Shown one piece after another: positions 8,182-16,669 of a stretch of 33,682 bases of DNA (the first letter of the stretch is position 1; the number at the start of each line of letters is the position of its first letter). Both the position numbers and the translations under genes were made by a program. Where the stretch lies: the NCBI GenBank assembly GCA_024710875.1, contig JANJTX010000129.1, positions 1-33,682 on the forward strand. Reading direction: 5' to 3'. Origin of the DNA: Anaerolineales bacterium (GTDB lineage Bacteria; Chloroflexota; Anaerolineae; Anaerolineales; UBA11579). A model generated the notes under the pieces. It did not search any database. It was given only the letters and a program-made list of their open reading frames with translations, and was not told the DNA's origin.

Positions 8182-9624
8182 TTAATCCATCTGGCGCTGC
8201 AACTCGGCTTGCAGGGCTTCCGGGTGGGCGCGCCCGTTCGACCGGCGCATAGCCTGCCCGAACAGAAACTGGAGTACACCAGTCTTGCCATTCTTGTAAC
8301 TCACTACTTGCTCCGGATGGGCGGCCAGTGTTTCGCCCACCCAGGCGGCCAGTTGGGCCGGGTCGCTGATTTGGCGCAGGTCGCGCTCGGCCACAATCGC
8401 GCTGGCGCTTTGGCCGGTGGCGAGCATTTCTGCCAGTACAGTTTTGGCGGTGTTCTGGTTGATTTCCCCGGCGGCGGCCAGGCGCACCAGCTCGGCCAGG
8501 GCCGCCGGTTCCAGCGGGAATTCCGAAATCCCCAGCCCGTGCTGGTTGAGCCAGGCGAAGACCTCGCCAGTCAGCCAGTTGGCGGCAGCCTGGGGCGTGC
8601 TGGCGGCGGTCAGCGCTTCGTAGTAATCGGCCACGGCCGGGTCATCGGTCAGGGTTTCGGCAGTGGAGCGCGCCAGGCCATATTGTTTCTGGAAGCGGGC
8701 GGCGCGGGCTTGCGGCAGTTCCGGCAGGGCGGCCCGGGCTTTTTCCAGCCAGTCTGCGGAAATGAGCAGTGGCGGCAGGTCTGGTTCGGGGAAGTAGCGG
8801 TAGTCCTCGGCATCTTCCTTGCTGCGCTGGGGTAGGGTGTGGCCGGCGGCCTCATCCCAGCCGAGGGTTTGCTGGGACACGGCTTGCCCGCTTTCCAGTA
8901 CCGCCGTCTGGCGTTCAATCTCATAGGCCACCGCCTGCTCCAGGCTGCGAAAGGAACTTAAGTTTTTGACTTCCACCCGGGTGCCAAACTCCGCGTTCCC
9001 CAGCGGGCGCAGCGAGATGTTGGGTTCAATCCGGAACAGACCTTTTTCCAGGTCGCCGGAGTTCACGCCCAGGTAGCGCAACAGGTTGTGGATTGCCACG
9101 GCGTAGGCCCGCACTTCGGCGGCGCTGTGCAGGTCCGGCTCGCTGACGATTTCCAGCAGTGGCACGCCCGCCCGGTTGAGGTCCACTAGGGTGGCGGGCT
9201 GGTTCCCTTCGGTCAGGTGGGTGAGTTTGCCGGTATCTTCTTCCAGATGCACGCGCCGGATGCGGATGGTCTTTTCGCCGGCCTCGGTATGTATCTGTAT
9301 CCGTCCATTGCGCGCCAAGGGTTGGTCATATTGCGATATCTGGTAGCCTTTGGGCAGGTCCGGGTAGAAATAGGATTTGCGGGCGAACACGCTCACCGGC
9401 GCGACCTCGCACGACAGCGCCAGGGCGACCTGCAGGGCGTAGTCCACCGCCTGCTGGTTGAGGGTGGGCAGTGTGCCGGGCAGGCCGGCGCACACCGGGC
9501 ACACCGCCGCATTGGGTTCAGCGTGGGTCGAGCCCACCAGCCGGCAGGCGCAGAACATCTTGGTGCGGGTTTCCAGCACGGCGTGGATTTCAAGCCCGAT
9601 AACGGGTTGGTAGGTGACGGTCAT
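8182..9624 (-). CDS. gatB: Asp-tRNA(Asn)/Glu-tRNA(Gln) amidotransferase subunit B
   Basis: GatB is the tRNA-binding kinase subunit of the GatCAB complex, which converts Glu-tRNA(Gln) and/or Asp-tRNA(Asn) to the amidated form. The 480-residue protein starts with the signature VIGLEIHAVLETRTKMFC. It has a CxC plus CPxC zinc site (C25, C27, C42, C45), the conserved SYFYPDLPKGYQISQYDQP region around residue 90, and a C-terminal YqeY-like helical domain (about residues 330-480). gatA and gatC are not adjacent. The ATG at 9624 lacks a ribosome binding site, but TAGAAT lies 9 nt upstream, so the transcript may be leaderless. Whether the organism also has GlnRS or AsnRS is unknown. Confidence 0.95.
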   Translation of the reverse strand: MTVTYQPVIGLEIHAVLETRTKMFCACRLVGSTHAEPNAAVCPVCAGLPGTLPTLNQQAVDYALQVALALSCEVAPVSVFARKSYFYPDLPKGYQISQYDQPLARNGRIQIHTEAGEKTIRIRRVHLEEDTGKLTHLTEGNQPATLVDLNRAGVPLLEIVSEPDLHSAAEVRAYAVAIHNLLRYLGVNSGDLEKGLFRIEPNISLRPLGNAEFGTRVEVKNLSSFRSLEQAVAYEIERQTAVLESGQAVSQQTLGWDEAAGHTLPQRSKEDAEDYRYFPEPDLPPLLISADWLEKARAALPELPQARAARFQKQYGLARSTAETLTDDPAVADYYEALTAASTPQAAANWLTGEVFAWLNQHGLGISEFPLEPAALAELVRLAAAGEINQNTAKTVLAEMLATGQSASAIVAERDLRQISDPAQLAAWVGETLAAHPEQVVSYKNGKTGVLQFLFGQAMRRSNGRAHPEALQAELQRQMD

Positions 9625-9633
9625 GGTGGGGGT

Positions 9634-9639
9634 ATTCTA
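9634..9639 (-). promoter_or_regulatory. -10-like TAGAAT placed for a leaderless gatB transcript
   Basis: The minus-strand TAGAAT ends 9 nt before the gatB ATG. The intervening bases are pyrimidine-rich (ACCCCCACC) with no Shine-Dalgarno. The terminator of the upstream protease gene lies immediately behind it, so a promoter is needed in this short gap. Confidence 0.5.
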
Positions 9640-9655
9640 ACGGAGGAAGAAATAA

Positions 9656-9681
9656 CCGGGGCGGTCCACAGACCGCCCCGG
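9656..9681 (-). terminator. Intrinsic terminator of the secreted protease gene
   Basis: An 11-bp GC-rich perfect stem (CCGGGGCGGTC / GACCGCCCCGG) with a 4-nt loop is followed on the minus strand by TTATTTCTT, 28 nt after the stop at 9710. Confidence 0.85.
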
Positions 9682-9709
9682 CATCCTCACTTGACGAATT
9701 TCATCAAGA

Positions 9710-11200
9710 CTACGGCGTGCTGACCACAAAATTGTCAAAGTGGATATCGGAACGGGTGGCGCTGAAAGTGCCGGCCATCAGGCCAACATCGCCACTACGG
9801 ATGTCATTATCCTGCACTTCCATCAGTAGATAGCCATTCACAATCAGGCGCAGGCTGTTGCCTATGCACTCGCCGCGGATGGTGTTGCTGGCATTGCCCT
9901 GATTAATCACATCGCTGTAGCCCATGCCGCCATCCAGCCCAATGAACTCAAGGTCGCCGCCACTCACTCGCTTGCGAACGCCGTAGTACCCATCGCTGGA
10001 GATAACCAGGACATAGAAATTGTCTACATCCTGATGGCGGCAGATAACGCCGTAATTGTTGTCATCATCCGTGTCCACGCTGGAAGTTCCGCCAACCTTG
10101 GCCGCTGTAACTTCAACAATCACATCCCCAAAATCGCGCCCCGGGTTGGCCCAGAACAGGTAGTAATCCGTCAGAATGGAAATGATGTAATCGCCATTTC
10201 CGTAATCTGTCCCGCCATTGCTGTCGCTGTAACGGTCCCAGCCGGTGTTCGGGTTGGAGAAGTCATCGCTAAAGACCACTGCTCCGCTGCTGGGTTGTAC
10301 GCTGACCGGCGCGCCGGCACTGGAGACATTAATTTGCCCATTGCGGGCAGCCGCAATCAGCGGGAGCGCCAGGTTGATTGGCCGCAGGGCGTTGATGAAG
10401 CCGCCGGTCGGGATGCAGGCATCGCGGTCATCAATCTGGCCGTCGCGGTTGGTGTCGGCCAGTACGCGGCAATCCACGAACTGGTCATCGCCGCCATAGC
10501 CAAGCTGGGTCGGGATGCCGACCAGATAGCCGTTGGCATCCGCCGCCAGACCGCCGGAGTTGCCGCCGGCGATGGTGGCGCTGGTCTTGATGAAGGCCCG
10601 GTCGCCATAGCCGGGTTCAGAAGTGAAGCCGCTGACCTCGCCGCGCGTCAGGGTGATCGTTTCGCCGCCAATGCCGGGATAGCCGATGATGGTGATGGCG
10701 TCGCCCAGCCGCAATTGGCTTGGGTCGCCCAACGGAACGTAGGGCAGGTTGAGGCCCGCGTGGTTCACGTCATTGCTGCTCATGTCGCGTATGACCCGGA
10801 TGACGGCGATATCCAGTTTTTCATCGGCCTGGTACACCTGGGCGTAGTAACGCGCTTCGGGTGGACGGTCTTCGCTGGTGCTCATCGCCACAATCAGCGC
10901 ATCTACGGGGTAGTAGCGGTCCGGCAGGACGACATGGGCATTGGTGAGGATGTAACCATCTGGCGTGATGATGGTGCCGGAGCCGGTCCAACTGGGTTGT
11001 AACTGGCCGTTGTTGTCATAGGTCATGGCCCAGATCTGCACCACCGCTTCGTAGGGGATGGCGCTCGGCCCGCCGCTGGCCGGGGCGGCGGTGGGCGCTT
11101 CGCTGGTGGGGGTCGCGCCGGCATTGCAGGCCAGGGCAGTCAGCGCCAGCACAAAAACAAAAACGAACAGTTTGCGAGTGGAACGGGATGTTGCAGACAT
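9710..11200 (-). CDS. Secreted lipoprotein trypsin-like serine protease with EF-hand-like loop
   Basis: This 496-residue protein has a lipoprotein signal (LTALAC, lipidated Cys25), a short Thr/Ala/Pro linker and a chymotrypsin/HtrA-type protease domain (about 48-285). The triad is H88 (LTNAHVV), D130 (KLDIAVI) and S215 (GGNSGG). Near the end of the protease domain, DTNRDGQIDDRD (249-260) matches a canonical 12-residue EF-hand/dockerin calcium loop, flanked by C244 and C262. There is no PDZ domain. The C-terminal part (about 308-496) looks like a concanavalin/LamG-type beta-sandwich, with DDFSNPNTGW at its start and HFDNFVV near its end, and may bind glycans or protein. The ATG at 11200 has AAAGGA 8 nt upstream. 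The protein is probably anchored outside the membrane. Substrate unknown. Confidence 0.85.
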   Translation of the reverse strand: MSATSRSTRKLFVFVFVLALTALACNAGATPTSEAPTAAPASGGPSAIPYEAVVQIWAMTYDNNGQLQPSWTGSGTIITPDGYILTNAHVVLPDRYYPVDALIVAMSTSEDRPPEARYYAQVYQADEKLDIAVIRVIRDMSSNDVNHAGLNLPYVPLGDPSQLRLGDAITIIGYPGIGGETITLTRGEVSGFTSEPGYGDRAFIKTSATIAGGNSGGLAADANGYLVGIPTQLGYGGDDQFVDCRVLADTNRDGQIDDRDACIPTGGFINALRPINLALPLIAAARNGQINVSSAGAPVSVQPSSGAVVFSDDFSNPNTGWDRYSDSNGGTDYGNGDYIISILTDYYLFWANPGRDFGDVIVEVTAAKVGGTSSVDTDDDNNYGVICRHQDVDNFYVLVISSDGYYGVRKRVSGGDLEFIGLDGGMGYSDVINQGNASNTIRGECIGNSLRLIVNGYLLMEVQDNDIRSGDVGLMAGTFSATRSDIHFDNFVVSTP

Positions 11201-11306
11201 GGCTCAATCCTTTGGGGGTACGGGCGGTGGCTGCCCAAGTGTGCCTGTATTTTACAAGATAGCGCCTAAAACGGAATAGCCAAATCAGGCCAACCGGCGC
11301 AAATCA

Positions 11307-11332
11307 AAAAGAGCCCCGGCCGGGGCTCTTTT
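11307..11332. terminator. Bidirectional palindromic terminator downstream of ald
   Basis: A perfect 26-bp palindrome (13-bp arms, AAAAGAGCCCCGG and its complement) has T-runs on both sides. On the minus strand it lies 22 nt after the ald stop. Confidence 0.85.
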
Positions 11333-11353
11333 GAGTCGGATTGGGTGTTGCAG

Positions 11354-12466
11354 TTAGAGCAGTCCGTCCAGCGGGGCGTACTCCAGGTCAAACGCTTCGG
11401 CCACAGCCTTATAGGTGACCTTGCCTTGATAGGTATTCACCCCCGGGACCAGAGTGGCATCGCTTTGAACCGCCCCGGCCAGCCCCTTTTCGGCCAGTTT
11501 GATGGCATAGGGCAGAGTGGCATTGGAAAGCGCATAGGTGCTGGTGCGCGGTACCGCCCCGGGCATGTTGGTTACGCCGTAATGCACCACCTCGTCCACC
11601 ATATAGACCGGGTTGCTGTGGCTGGTGGGCTTGATGGTTTCCACGCAGCCACCCTGGTCAATTGCCACATCCACAATCACGCTGCCGGGCTTCATCAGCT
11701 TGACCATCTCGGCTGTGACCAGCCGCGGGGCGCGCGCCCCGGCAATCAGCACGCCGCCCACCACCAGGTCGGCGCTGGCGGTGGCATCGCCAATGTTGGC
11801 CGGGTTGGAAGCCAGGGTAAAGACCCGCCCGTGCAGCACATCATCCAGGTAGCGCAGGCGCTCTACATTGATATCCAGAATGGTGACCGAAGCGCCCATG
11901 CCGAGCGCCATCTTGGCGGCATTGGTGCCAACCACGCCGCCGCCGATGACGACCACATGCGCCGGGTTTACGCCCGGCACGCCGCCCATCAGTTTGCCGC
12001 GCCCGCCATGGGCGCGCTCCAGATAATGGGCGCCGACCTGAATCGACATGCGGCCGGCGACTTCACTCATCGGGGTCAGTAGCGGCAGGCTGCGGTCTGG
12101 CATTTCTACGGTTTCATAGGCCACTGCCGGCACCTTGCGCTCTATCAGGGCTTTGGTCAATTCCGGCTCGGCCGCCAGGTGCAGGTAGGTGAAGAGCAGC
12201 AACCCTTCGTGCATAAAATCATATTCTTCGGGGCGCGGTTCCTTGACCTTCATCACCATCTCGGCTCCGCCCCAGGTGGCGGCGGCATCCGGGGTGATTT
12301 TTGCGCCGGCTTCCATGTATTCTTCGTCCATGAAGCCGCTGCCCGTGCCCGCCCCGGCCTGTACCAGTACCTGGTGGCCGCGCAGGGTGAGGGTCTTTAC
12401 CCCACCGGGCGGCAGGGCGACGCGATATTCATTGTCTTTAATTTCCTTGGGAATGCCGATAATCAT
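11354..12466 (-). CDS. ald: Alanine dehydrogenase
   Basis: The enzyme oxidatively deaminates L-alanine to pyruvate and ammonia with NAD, or runs in reverse. The 370-residue length is exact for the family. Active-site residues fall at the classical positions: R15 (NEYRVAL), K75 (KVKEP), H96 (TYLHLA) and D270 (VAIDQGG). The NAD-binding motif is [11 protein letters not shown] (174-184). The ATG at 12466 has an AGGAG about 11 nt upstream. The nucleotidyltransferase gene ends 48 nt upstream with no terminator between them, so cotranscription is possible. A strong palindromic terminator follows. Its neighbours do not share the pathway. Confidence 0.96.
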   Translation of the reverse strand: MIIGIPKEIKDNEYRVALPPGGVKTLTLRGHQVLVQAGAGTGSGFMDEEYMEAGAKITPDAAATWGGAEMVMKVKEPRPEEYDFMHEGLLLFTYLHLAAEPELTKALIERKVPAVAYETVEMPDRSLPLLTPMSEVAGRMSIQVGAHYLERAHGGRGKLMGGVPGVNPAHVVVIGGGVVGTNAAKMALGMGASVTILDINVERLRYLDDVLHGRVFTLASNPANIGDATASADLVVGGVLIAGARAPRLVTAEMVKLMKPGSVIVDVAIDQGGCVETIKPTSHSNPVYMVDEVVHYGVTNMPGAVPRTSTYALSNATLPYAIKLAEKGLAGAVQSDATLVPGVNTYQGKVTYKAVAEAFDLEYAPLDGLL

Positions 12467-12514
12467 TGAAAGGTGGTCTCCTCGAAGCAGAAGTGACGTG
12501 CGGCCGGGGTGGTG

Positions 12515-13528
12515 TCAGGCCGCTTTGGCGGCGCTATCGTCCCCGAGATTCATTATACCGTCAAGGCCGTTCACACTGGCGCGTTCGCCCAGAATGGAAT
12601 GTTGTAAACGGGCGTTGGTGACCTGCGCGCCCGCCTCCAGAATGCAGTCGGTCAGCGTGCTATCCACCACTTTGCAGCCTGCCCCAATCGAGACATGCGG
12701 CCCAATCACGCTGTTGCGGATGTCTGCCTCCGGGTGGATGTACACCGGCGGGTGCAATGTAACGCCCGGGCGGGAAGGCTGGCTGGCGCTGTTGTCGCGC
12801 CCGCTTTGCAGCAGGTGGCGGTTGGTTTCCAGCACCGTTTCCGGCAGACCGGCATCCAGCCAGACATCCACCGTCTGGGCGCGCATTTTCAGGCCGTCCT
12901 TCAGCATCAACGCCATTGCATCCGCCAGAAAATATTCGCCCTTGGTTTTCAGCCCCTGCGCAATCTGGCGGTCAATGGCGGCCAGCAAATCTTCGCCGCG
13001 CTGGAAAAAGTAGTAGCCCACGATGGCGAGGTTATTTTCCATACTGTCCGGCTTTTCCACCATACCGGTCACATACCCTTCGGCATCATTGACCACCACA
13101 CCGAAACGGCGCGGATCTTCCACCGGCTTGACCCAGATGACGGCTTCGGCTGGCTCGGTTTGGAGGAATGAAAAATCAGCATCCACAATCGTATCCACAA
13201 ACAGAATCAGGGTTGGGCCGTGCAGATTTTCACGCGCCAGGGCAATCGCATGCGACTGGCCCTGCATTTCGGTCTGGGTGTAGAAGTGGGCTTTCACATC
13301 CGGGTAGTGCTGCTGAAGGTAGGGTTGCACCTGCTCGCCGCGATAGCCAACGATGAAAGACAGCTCCACCCGGCCGGCAGTGGCCGTGCCGACCAGGTCC
13401 AGCACATGCGCCAGAATGGTTTTGCCGGCCGCCGTCACCAGCGGTTTGGGCTTGCTCCAGGTGTGTGGCCGCAGGCGCGCACCATAGCCAGCCATGGGGA
13501 TGATGATATTAAGCGTAGGTGAGGACAA
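12515..13528 (-). CDS. Sugar-phosphate nucleotidyltransferase with left-handed beta-helix tail
   Basis: This is a 337-residue nucleotidyltransferase that should activate a sugar 1-phosphate (RmlA/GlmU/ManC class). The pyrophosphorylase signature is near the N-terminus: GYGARLRP followed by SKPKPL. An NTP-transferase Rossmann domain (about 1-235) is followed by hexapeptide-type repeats (about 255-325; VYIHPEADIRNSVIGPHVSIG) that form a left-handed beta-helix. No ATG precedes the first beta-strand, so a TTG at 13528, 14 nt after the upstream stop, is the most plausible start and has no clear ribosome binding site. Longer versions would run into the methyltransferase gene. The sugar and the nucleotide cannot be deduced. 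Confidence 0.85.
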   Translation of the reverse strand: MSSPTLNIIIPMAGYGARLRPHTWSKPKPLVTAAGKTILAHVLDLVGTATAGRVELSFIVGYRGEQVQPYLQQHYPDVKAHFYTQTEMQGQSHAIALARENLHGPTLILFVDTIVDADFSFLQTEPAEAVIWVKPVEDPRRFGVVVNDAEGYVTGMVEKPDSMENNLAIVGYYFFQRGEDLLAAIDRQIAQGLKTKGEYFLADAMALMLKDGLKMRAQTVDVWLDAGLPETVLETNRHLLQSGRDNSASQPSRPGVTLHPPVYIHPEADIRNSVIGPHVSIGAGCKVVDSTLTDCILEAGAQVTNARLQHSILGERASVNGLDGIMNLGDDSAAKAA

Positions 13529-13541
13529 AAGGCGTCGCTTT

Positions 13542-14141
13542 CTAGGGAGTAGCGCGTTTGCGGCCCAGCAGCACCCCGCTGCCAATCGGTACGACCACGC
13601 TGTCCATCCGGGCATCAGCCCGGACATGGGTCAGGAAGTCTGCCAGCGAATCGGCGTGGCTCAACAGGTTGTCAGCCAGCAGCAGGCCGCCGGGCAATAA
13701 CCGCGGCACGACCGCATCGTAGAGGTCGGTGTACATTTCTTTTTCAGTATCCATAAAACAAAAGGCGATTTCATCATACATGGCGATATGCCCGCGGGCG
13801 TCGCCGTGTACCAGTTCAACCAGGTTTTCTACTTTGGCTTTCTTGAAGGTCTTGCGGGCCATTTCGGCTTTTTCGGGCAGCAGTTCAAAGGTTACCAGTT
13901 TGCCGCCGCGCAACGCCATCGCCAGCGAGAGCCACAGGCCGGAGTAGCCGGCGCTGGTGCCCAACTCGATGCACAGGCCGGAAGGCGCGCTGGCCGCCAG
14001 CAGCGCCAGCAATTGGCCGGTCTCCGGCGGGATCTGGCGCAGACGCTTGTGCATCGGCGTGCCGTCAATGCGGTCTTTGGCGTCCTGTTCTTCCAGGGCC
14101 GCCATCTGTTCAAGGATGGGCTTGGGGATATTGTGAAACAT
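13542..14141 (-). CDS. Class I SAM-dependent O-methyltransferase
   Basis: This 199-residue cytosolic protein resembles the catechol/caffeoyl-CoA O-methyltransferase group (Methyltransf_3/24). The SAM-binding motif I is ELGTSAGYSG (59-68). Motif II-like VTFELLPEKAEMA and VHGDARG follow, then a DTEKEMY segment at the position where the metal-binding Asp lies in relatives, and a LLADNLL strand. The start is taken as the ATG at 14141; a TTG two codons upstream is possible. A minus-strand TAGAAT at 14165-14170 is a plausible -10. The gene ends 13 nt before the likely start of the nucleotidyltransferase, so the two are probably cotranscribed. The methyl acceptor is unknown. Confidence 0.85.
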   Translation of the reverse strand: MFHNIPKPILEQMAALEEQDAKDRIDGTPMHKRLRQIPPETGQLLALLAASAPSGLCIELGTSAGYSGLWLSLAMALRGGKLVTFELLPEKAEMARKTFKKAKVENLVELVHGDARGHIAMYDEIAFCFMDTEKEMYTDLYDAVVPRLLPGGLLLADNLLSHADSLADFLTHVRADARMDSVVVPIGSGVLLGRKRATP

Positions 14142-14203
14142 GGGCAATCGTTCCGATTGAAACTATTCTACCATCCGAAGAAACACTGCCCGCACCGGGC
14201 TGG

Positions 14204-16585
14204 TCAGTCGCGCCGTAGGTGGGCGACGGTGACGCCATCCCCGCCCTCGGTGGGGCCGCCGCCTTCGGCGCGCTCCACATGCGGGTGGCCCTTGAGTTCG
14301 CGACGCACGGCCTCGCGCAATTTACCCGTACCCTTGCCGTGCACAATCCGCACATACGGCAACCCGGCCAGGTAGGCGCTGTCCAGATAGCGGTCCAGCG
14401 CTTCCAGGGCCTCATCCACCGTCTGGCCGCGCAGCGAAAGTTCCACCCCCGGTGAGGGCGCGTTGGGCCGGGCGATGATGTCCAGCGGTACGGCGGATTC
14501 TTTCTTGGCGGGCTGGCTGTCCACCAGGTCCAGGTCATACAATTCGACCCGGATGCGCAGGTTGCCAATCATGATTTCGGCTTCGTCCTCGCTCAGTGCA
14601 TTAACCACTCCGTCGCGCCCCAGGCTGCGCAGGGTGACTCTGTCGCCAAGCCGGATGGCGCGCCGGGCCACGCTGGGGGCGGCCACTCGCTGGCGCACCA
14701 GCGGCGTTTCCACCCGAGTTTGCAGTTCTTCGGCGGCGGCGGCGGCTTCTTCTACCGCGGCCAGCGGCTGGCGGGCGCGCGCCAGGGCGCGGCGCGCATC
14801 GCTGATGTCCTTTTGCAGGGTTTCGGTTTCGGTCAGGGCCTGCTGGCGGGCGGCTTCCAGCACCGCCAGACGCTCATCTTCAATCGCTTCCAGTTGCTCG
14901 GCCAGCTCGGCTTGCAGTTCTTCGGCTTCCCGGCGGGCCTGTTCGGCGGCTTTGCGGTGGGTATCCGCCAGTTCGCGCTGGCGGTGGATTTCATCCAGCA
15001 GGTCATCGGCGCGCAGTTCGGCCGGGTCAATCGTCTGGCGCGCCGCGGCAATGATGTCTTCCGGCAGGCCCAGGCGGGTGGCAATGGCCAGGGCGTTGGA
15101 GCGGCCGGGCAGGCCGATGGTCAGGCGGTAGGTCGGGCGCAGGGTGTGCAGGTCAAATTCCACGCTGGCATTCACCACCCCGGGGGTGGCGTGGGCGTAG
15201 GCTTTGAGTTCCGGGTAATGGGTGGCAACAAAGGTCGGCACGCGCTGTTCTACCAGGTGCGCCAGAATCGCGCGCGCCAGCGCCGCGCCTTCCTGCGGGT
15301 CGGTGCCGGCCCCCAGTTCGTCAATAATCACCAGTGTTTCGCGGCTGGCGCGCTTCAGTATCTTGATGATGTTGGTGATATGGCCGGAGAAGGTCGAGAG
15401 CGACTGCTCAATGGATTGCTCGTCGCCAATGTCGGCCAGCACATCCTTAAACAGGCTGATGACGCTGCCCGGTTCGGCCGGGATGTGCAGGCCAGACTGG
15501 GCCATCAATGCCAGTAGGCCCACCGTTTTGAGGGTGACGGTTTTCCCGCCGGTGTTCGGGCCGGTGATTATCAGGCAATAGGTGCTTTCATGCAGGTCTA
15601 CATCCACCGGCACTACCGTTTCAGGATTCAGCAGTGGGTGACGGGCCTGGCGCAATTGCAGGCGCAGGCCCGGGTGGGGCGCATCTTTGGCCGGCCGCAT
15701 CGGCTCAAGCGTTGGCTGACTGGCGTTCAACGCTTCGGCGTACTTGGCTTTGGCAAACTGCAAGTCGATTTCAGCAATCGCCGTCAGGGTCGCGGCCAGC
15801 GCTTCGGCCTGTTCGCCGACCTGGTGGGAGAGGGCCGCCAGCACGCGCAATTCTTCGGCCCGTTCGGCCAGTTGCAGTTCGCGCCATTCATTGTTGAGGT
15901 CCACCACCTGCAGGGGTTCGGCAAAAATGGTTGCACCAGAGGCCGACACATCATGCACTACGGATTTCACCTTGCCCTTGGATTCGGCTTTAAGCGGCAG
16001 CACATAGCGGCCATCGCGCTGGGTGATATAGGCTTCCTGCAGGTGGGGGGCAATGCGCTCATTGGCGAGCAGGGCCTGCATGCGCGCCAGCAGGCGGTCA
16101 TGGGTGATGCGTACCTGGGCGCGCAACTGGCCCAGTTTTTCGCTGGCGCTGTCCAGCACATCCCCGCGATCGGAGATGGCGCGGCCGATGGCTTCCAGCA
16201 GGCCCGGTGGCTCATAGACCGCCAGCGCCAGTTCGCACAGGGCCGGATATTCGCTTTCCTTGCGCTTGAAAAGGTGCAGCAAACCGCGGGCCGAGTGCAG
16301 GGTGCTTTTTACATCCAGCAATTCACCGGCCGTGAGGGTCTGGCCGCGCCGCGCCCCCTCCAGCAGTGGGCTGATGTCGCGCGCCCCGCCAATGCCCGCC
16401 TGCGGGTCCAGTTCCAGCAGGGCGCGGGCTTCGGCGGTGGCCGCCAGAGCCGCCCGGGCCGGCTCCAGTTTGGTGAGGGGGTGCAGGGTGCGGGCGCGGT
16501 CTTTCGAGACGCTGAACGCGCAAAAACCGGCCAACTGTTCGCGGACCTTGTCAAACTCAAGGATGTGAAGCATCTTGGCATCCAT
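14204..16585 (-). CDS. mutS2: Endonuclease MutS2 with Smr domain
   Basis: This 793-residue MutS2 has MutS core and lever helices (about 1-310), an ABC-type ATPase with Walker A GPNTGGKT (342-349) and Walker B LVIIDE (418-423) followed by LGAGTDP, a long Ala/Glu/Arg-rich coiled coil (about 510-650), and a C-terminal Smr domain (about 712-793, with VHGKGTGKLR). MutS2 acts on recombination intermediates, and in some bacteria on collided ribosomes. It lacks the MutS mismatch-recognition domain. The Smr motif usually written LDLR or LDLHG reads LSLRG here. The ATG at 16585 lacks a ribosome binding site and has TATAAT 9 nt upstream; a farther upstream in-frame start is rejected. It is divergent from the histidine kinase gene. 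Confidence 0.95.
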   Translation of the reverse strand: MDAKMLHILEFDKVREQLAGFCAFSVSKDRARTLHPLTKLEPARAALAATAEARALLELDPQAGIGGARDISPLLEGARRGQTLTAGELLDVKSTLHSARGLLHLFKRKESEYPALCELALAVYEPPGLLEAIGRAISDRGDVLDSASEKLGQLRAQVRITHDRLLARMQALLANERIAPHLQEAYITQRDGRYVLPLKAESKGKVKSVVHDVSASGATIFAEPLQVVDLNNEWRELQLAERAEELRVLAALSHQVGEQAEALAATLTAIAEIDLQFAKAKYAEALNASQPTLEPMRPAKDAPHPGLRLQLRQARHPLLNPETVVPVDVDLHESTYCLIITGPNTGGKTVTLKTVGLLALMAQSGLHIPAEPGSVISLFKDVLADIGDEQSIEQSLSTFSGHITNIIKILKRASRETLVIIDELGAGTDPQEGAALARAILAHLVEQRVPTFVATHYPELKAYAHATPGVVNASVEFDLHTLRPTYRLTIGLPGRSNALAIATRLGLPEDIIAAARQTIDPAELRADDLLDEIHRQRELADTHRKAAEQARREAEELQAELAEQLEAIEDERLAVLEAARQQALTETETLQKDISDARRALARARQPLAAVEEAAAAAEELQTRVETPLVRQRVAAPSVARRAIRLGDRVTLRSLGRDGVVNALSEDEAEIMIGNLRIRVELYDLDLVDSQPAKKESAVPLDIIARPNAPSPGVELSLRGQTVDEALEALDRYLDSAYLAGLPYVRIVHGKGTGKLREAVRRELKGHPHVERAEGGGPTEGGDGVTVAHLRRD

Positions 16586-16594
16586 AGCGCAGGA

Positions 16595-16600
16595 ATTATA
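16595..16600 (-). promoter_or_regulatory. -10 TATAAT placed for a leaderless mutS2 transcript
   Basis: A perfect minus-strand TATAAT ends 9 nt before the mutS2 ATG, so the transcript would start at or next to the start codon. No consensus -35 is seen. Confidence 0.5.
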
Positions 16601-16635
16601 GTCTACGCCGGCGGCAGATCGGGCGCGGTAGGGCA

Positions 16636-16644
16636 TGCTATAAT
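16636..16644 (+). promoter_or_regulatory. Extended -10 (TGCTATAAT) for the histidine kinase
   Basis: TGC followed by TATAAT lies 25 nt before the kinase ATG and gives a leader of about 19 nt. It diverges from the mutS2 -10, with the two hexamers 38 nt apart. No good -35 is visible. Confidence 0.55.
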
Positions 16645-16669
16645 CGCCTTCACCGCCTGGTCAGCGATT

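Noticed and set aside
13529-13627. Longer N-terminus for the sugar nucleotidyltransferase
   Set aside because: The extra residues are an out-of-frame reading of the methyltransferase end, and the nucleotidyltransferase fold begins at LNIIIPMAGYG.
15590-16669. Open frame of 360 codons running upstream of, and in frame with, the histidine kinase
   Set aside because: It lies fully opposite mutS2, shows no domain or signal, and both an extended -10 and the GAF domain start support the ATG at 16670.
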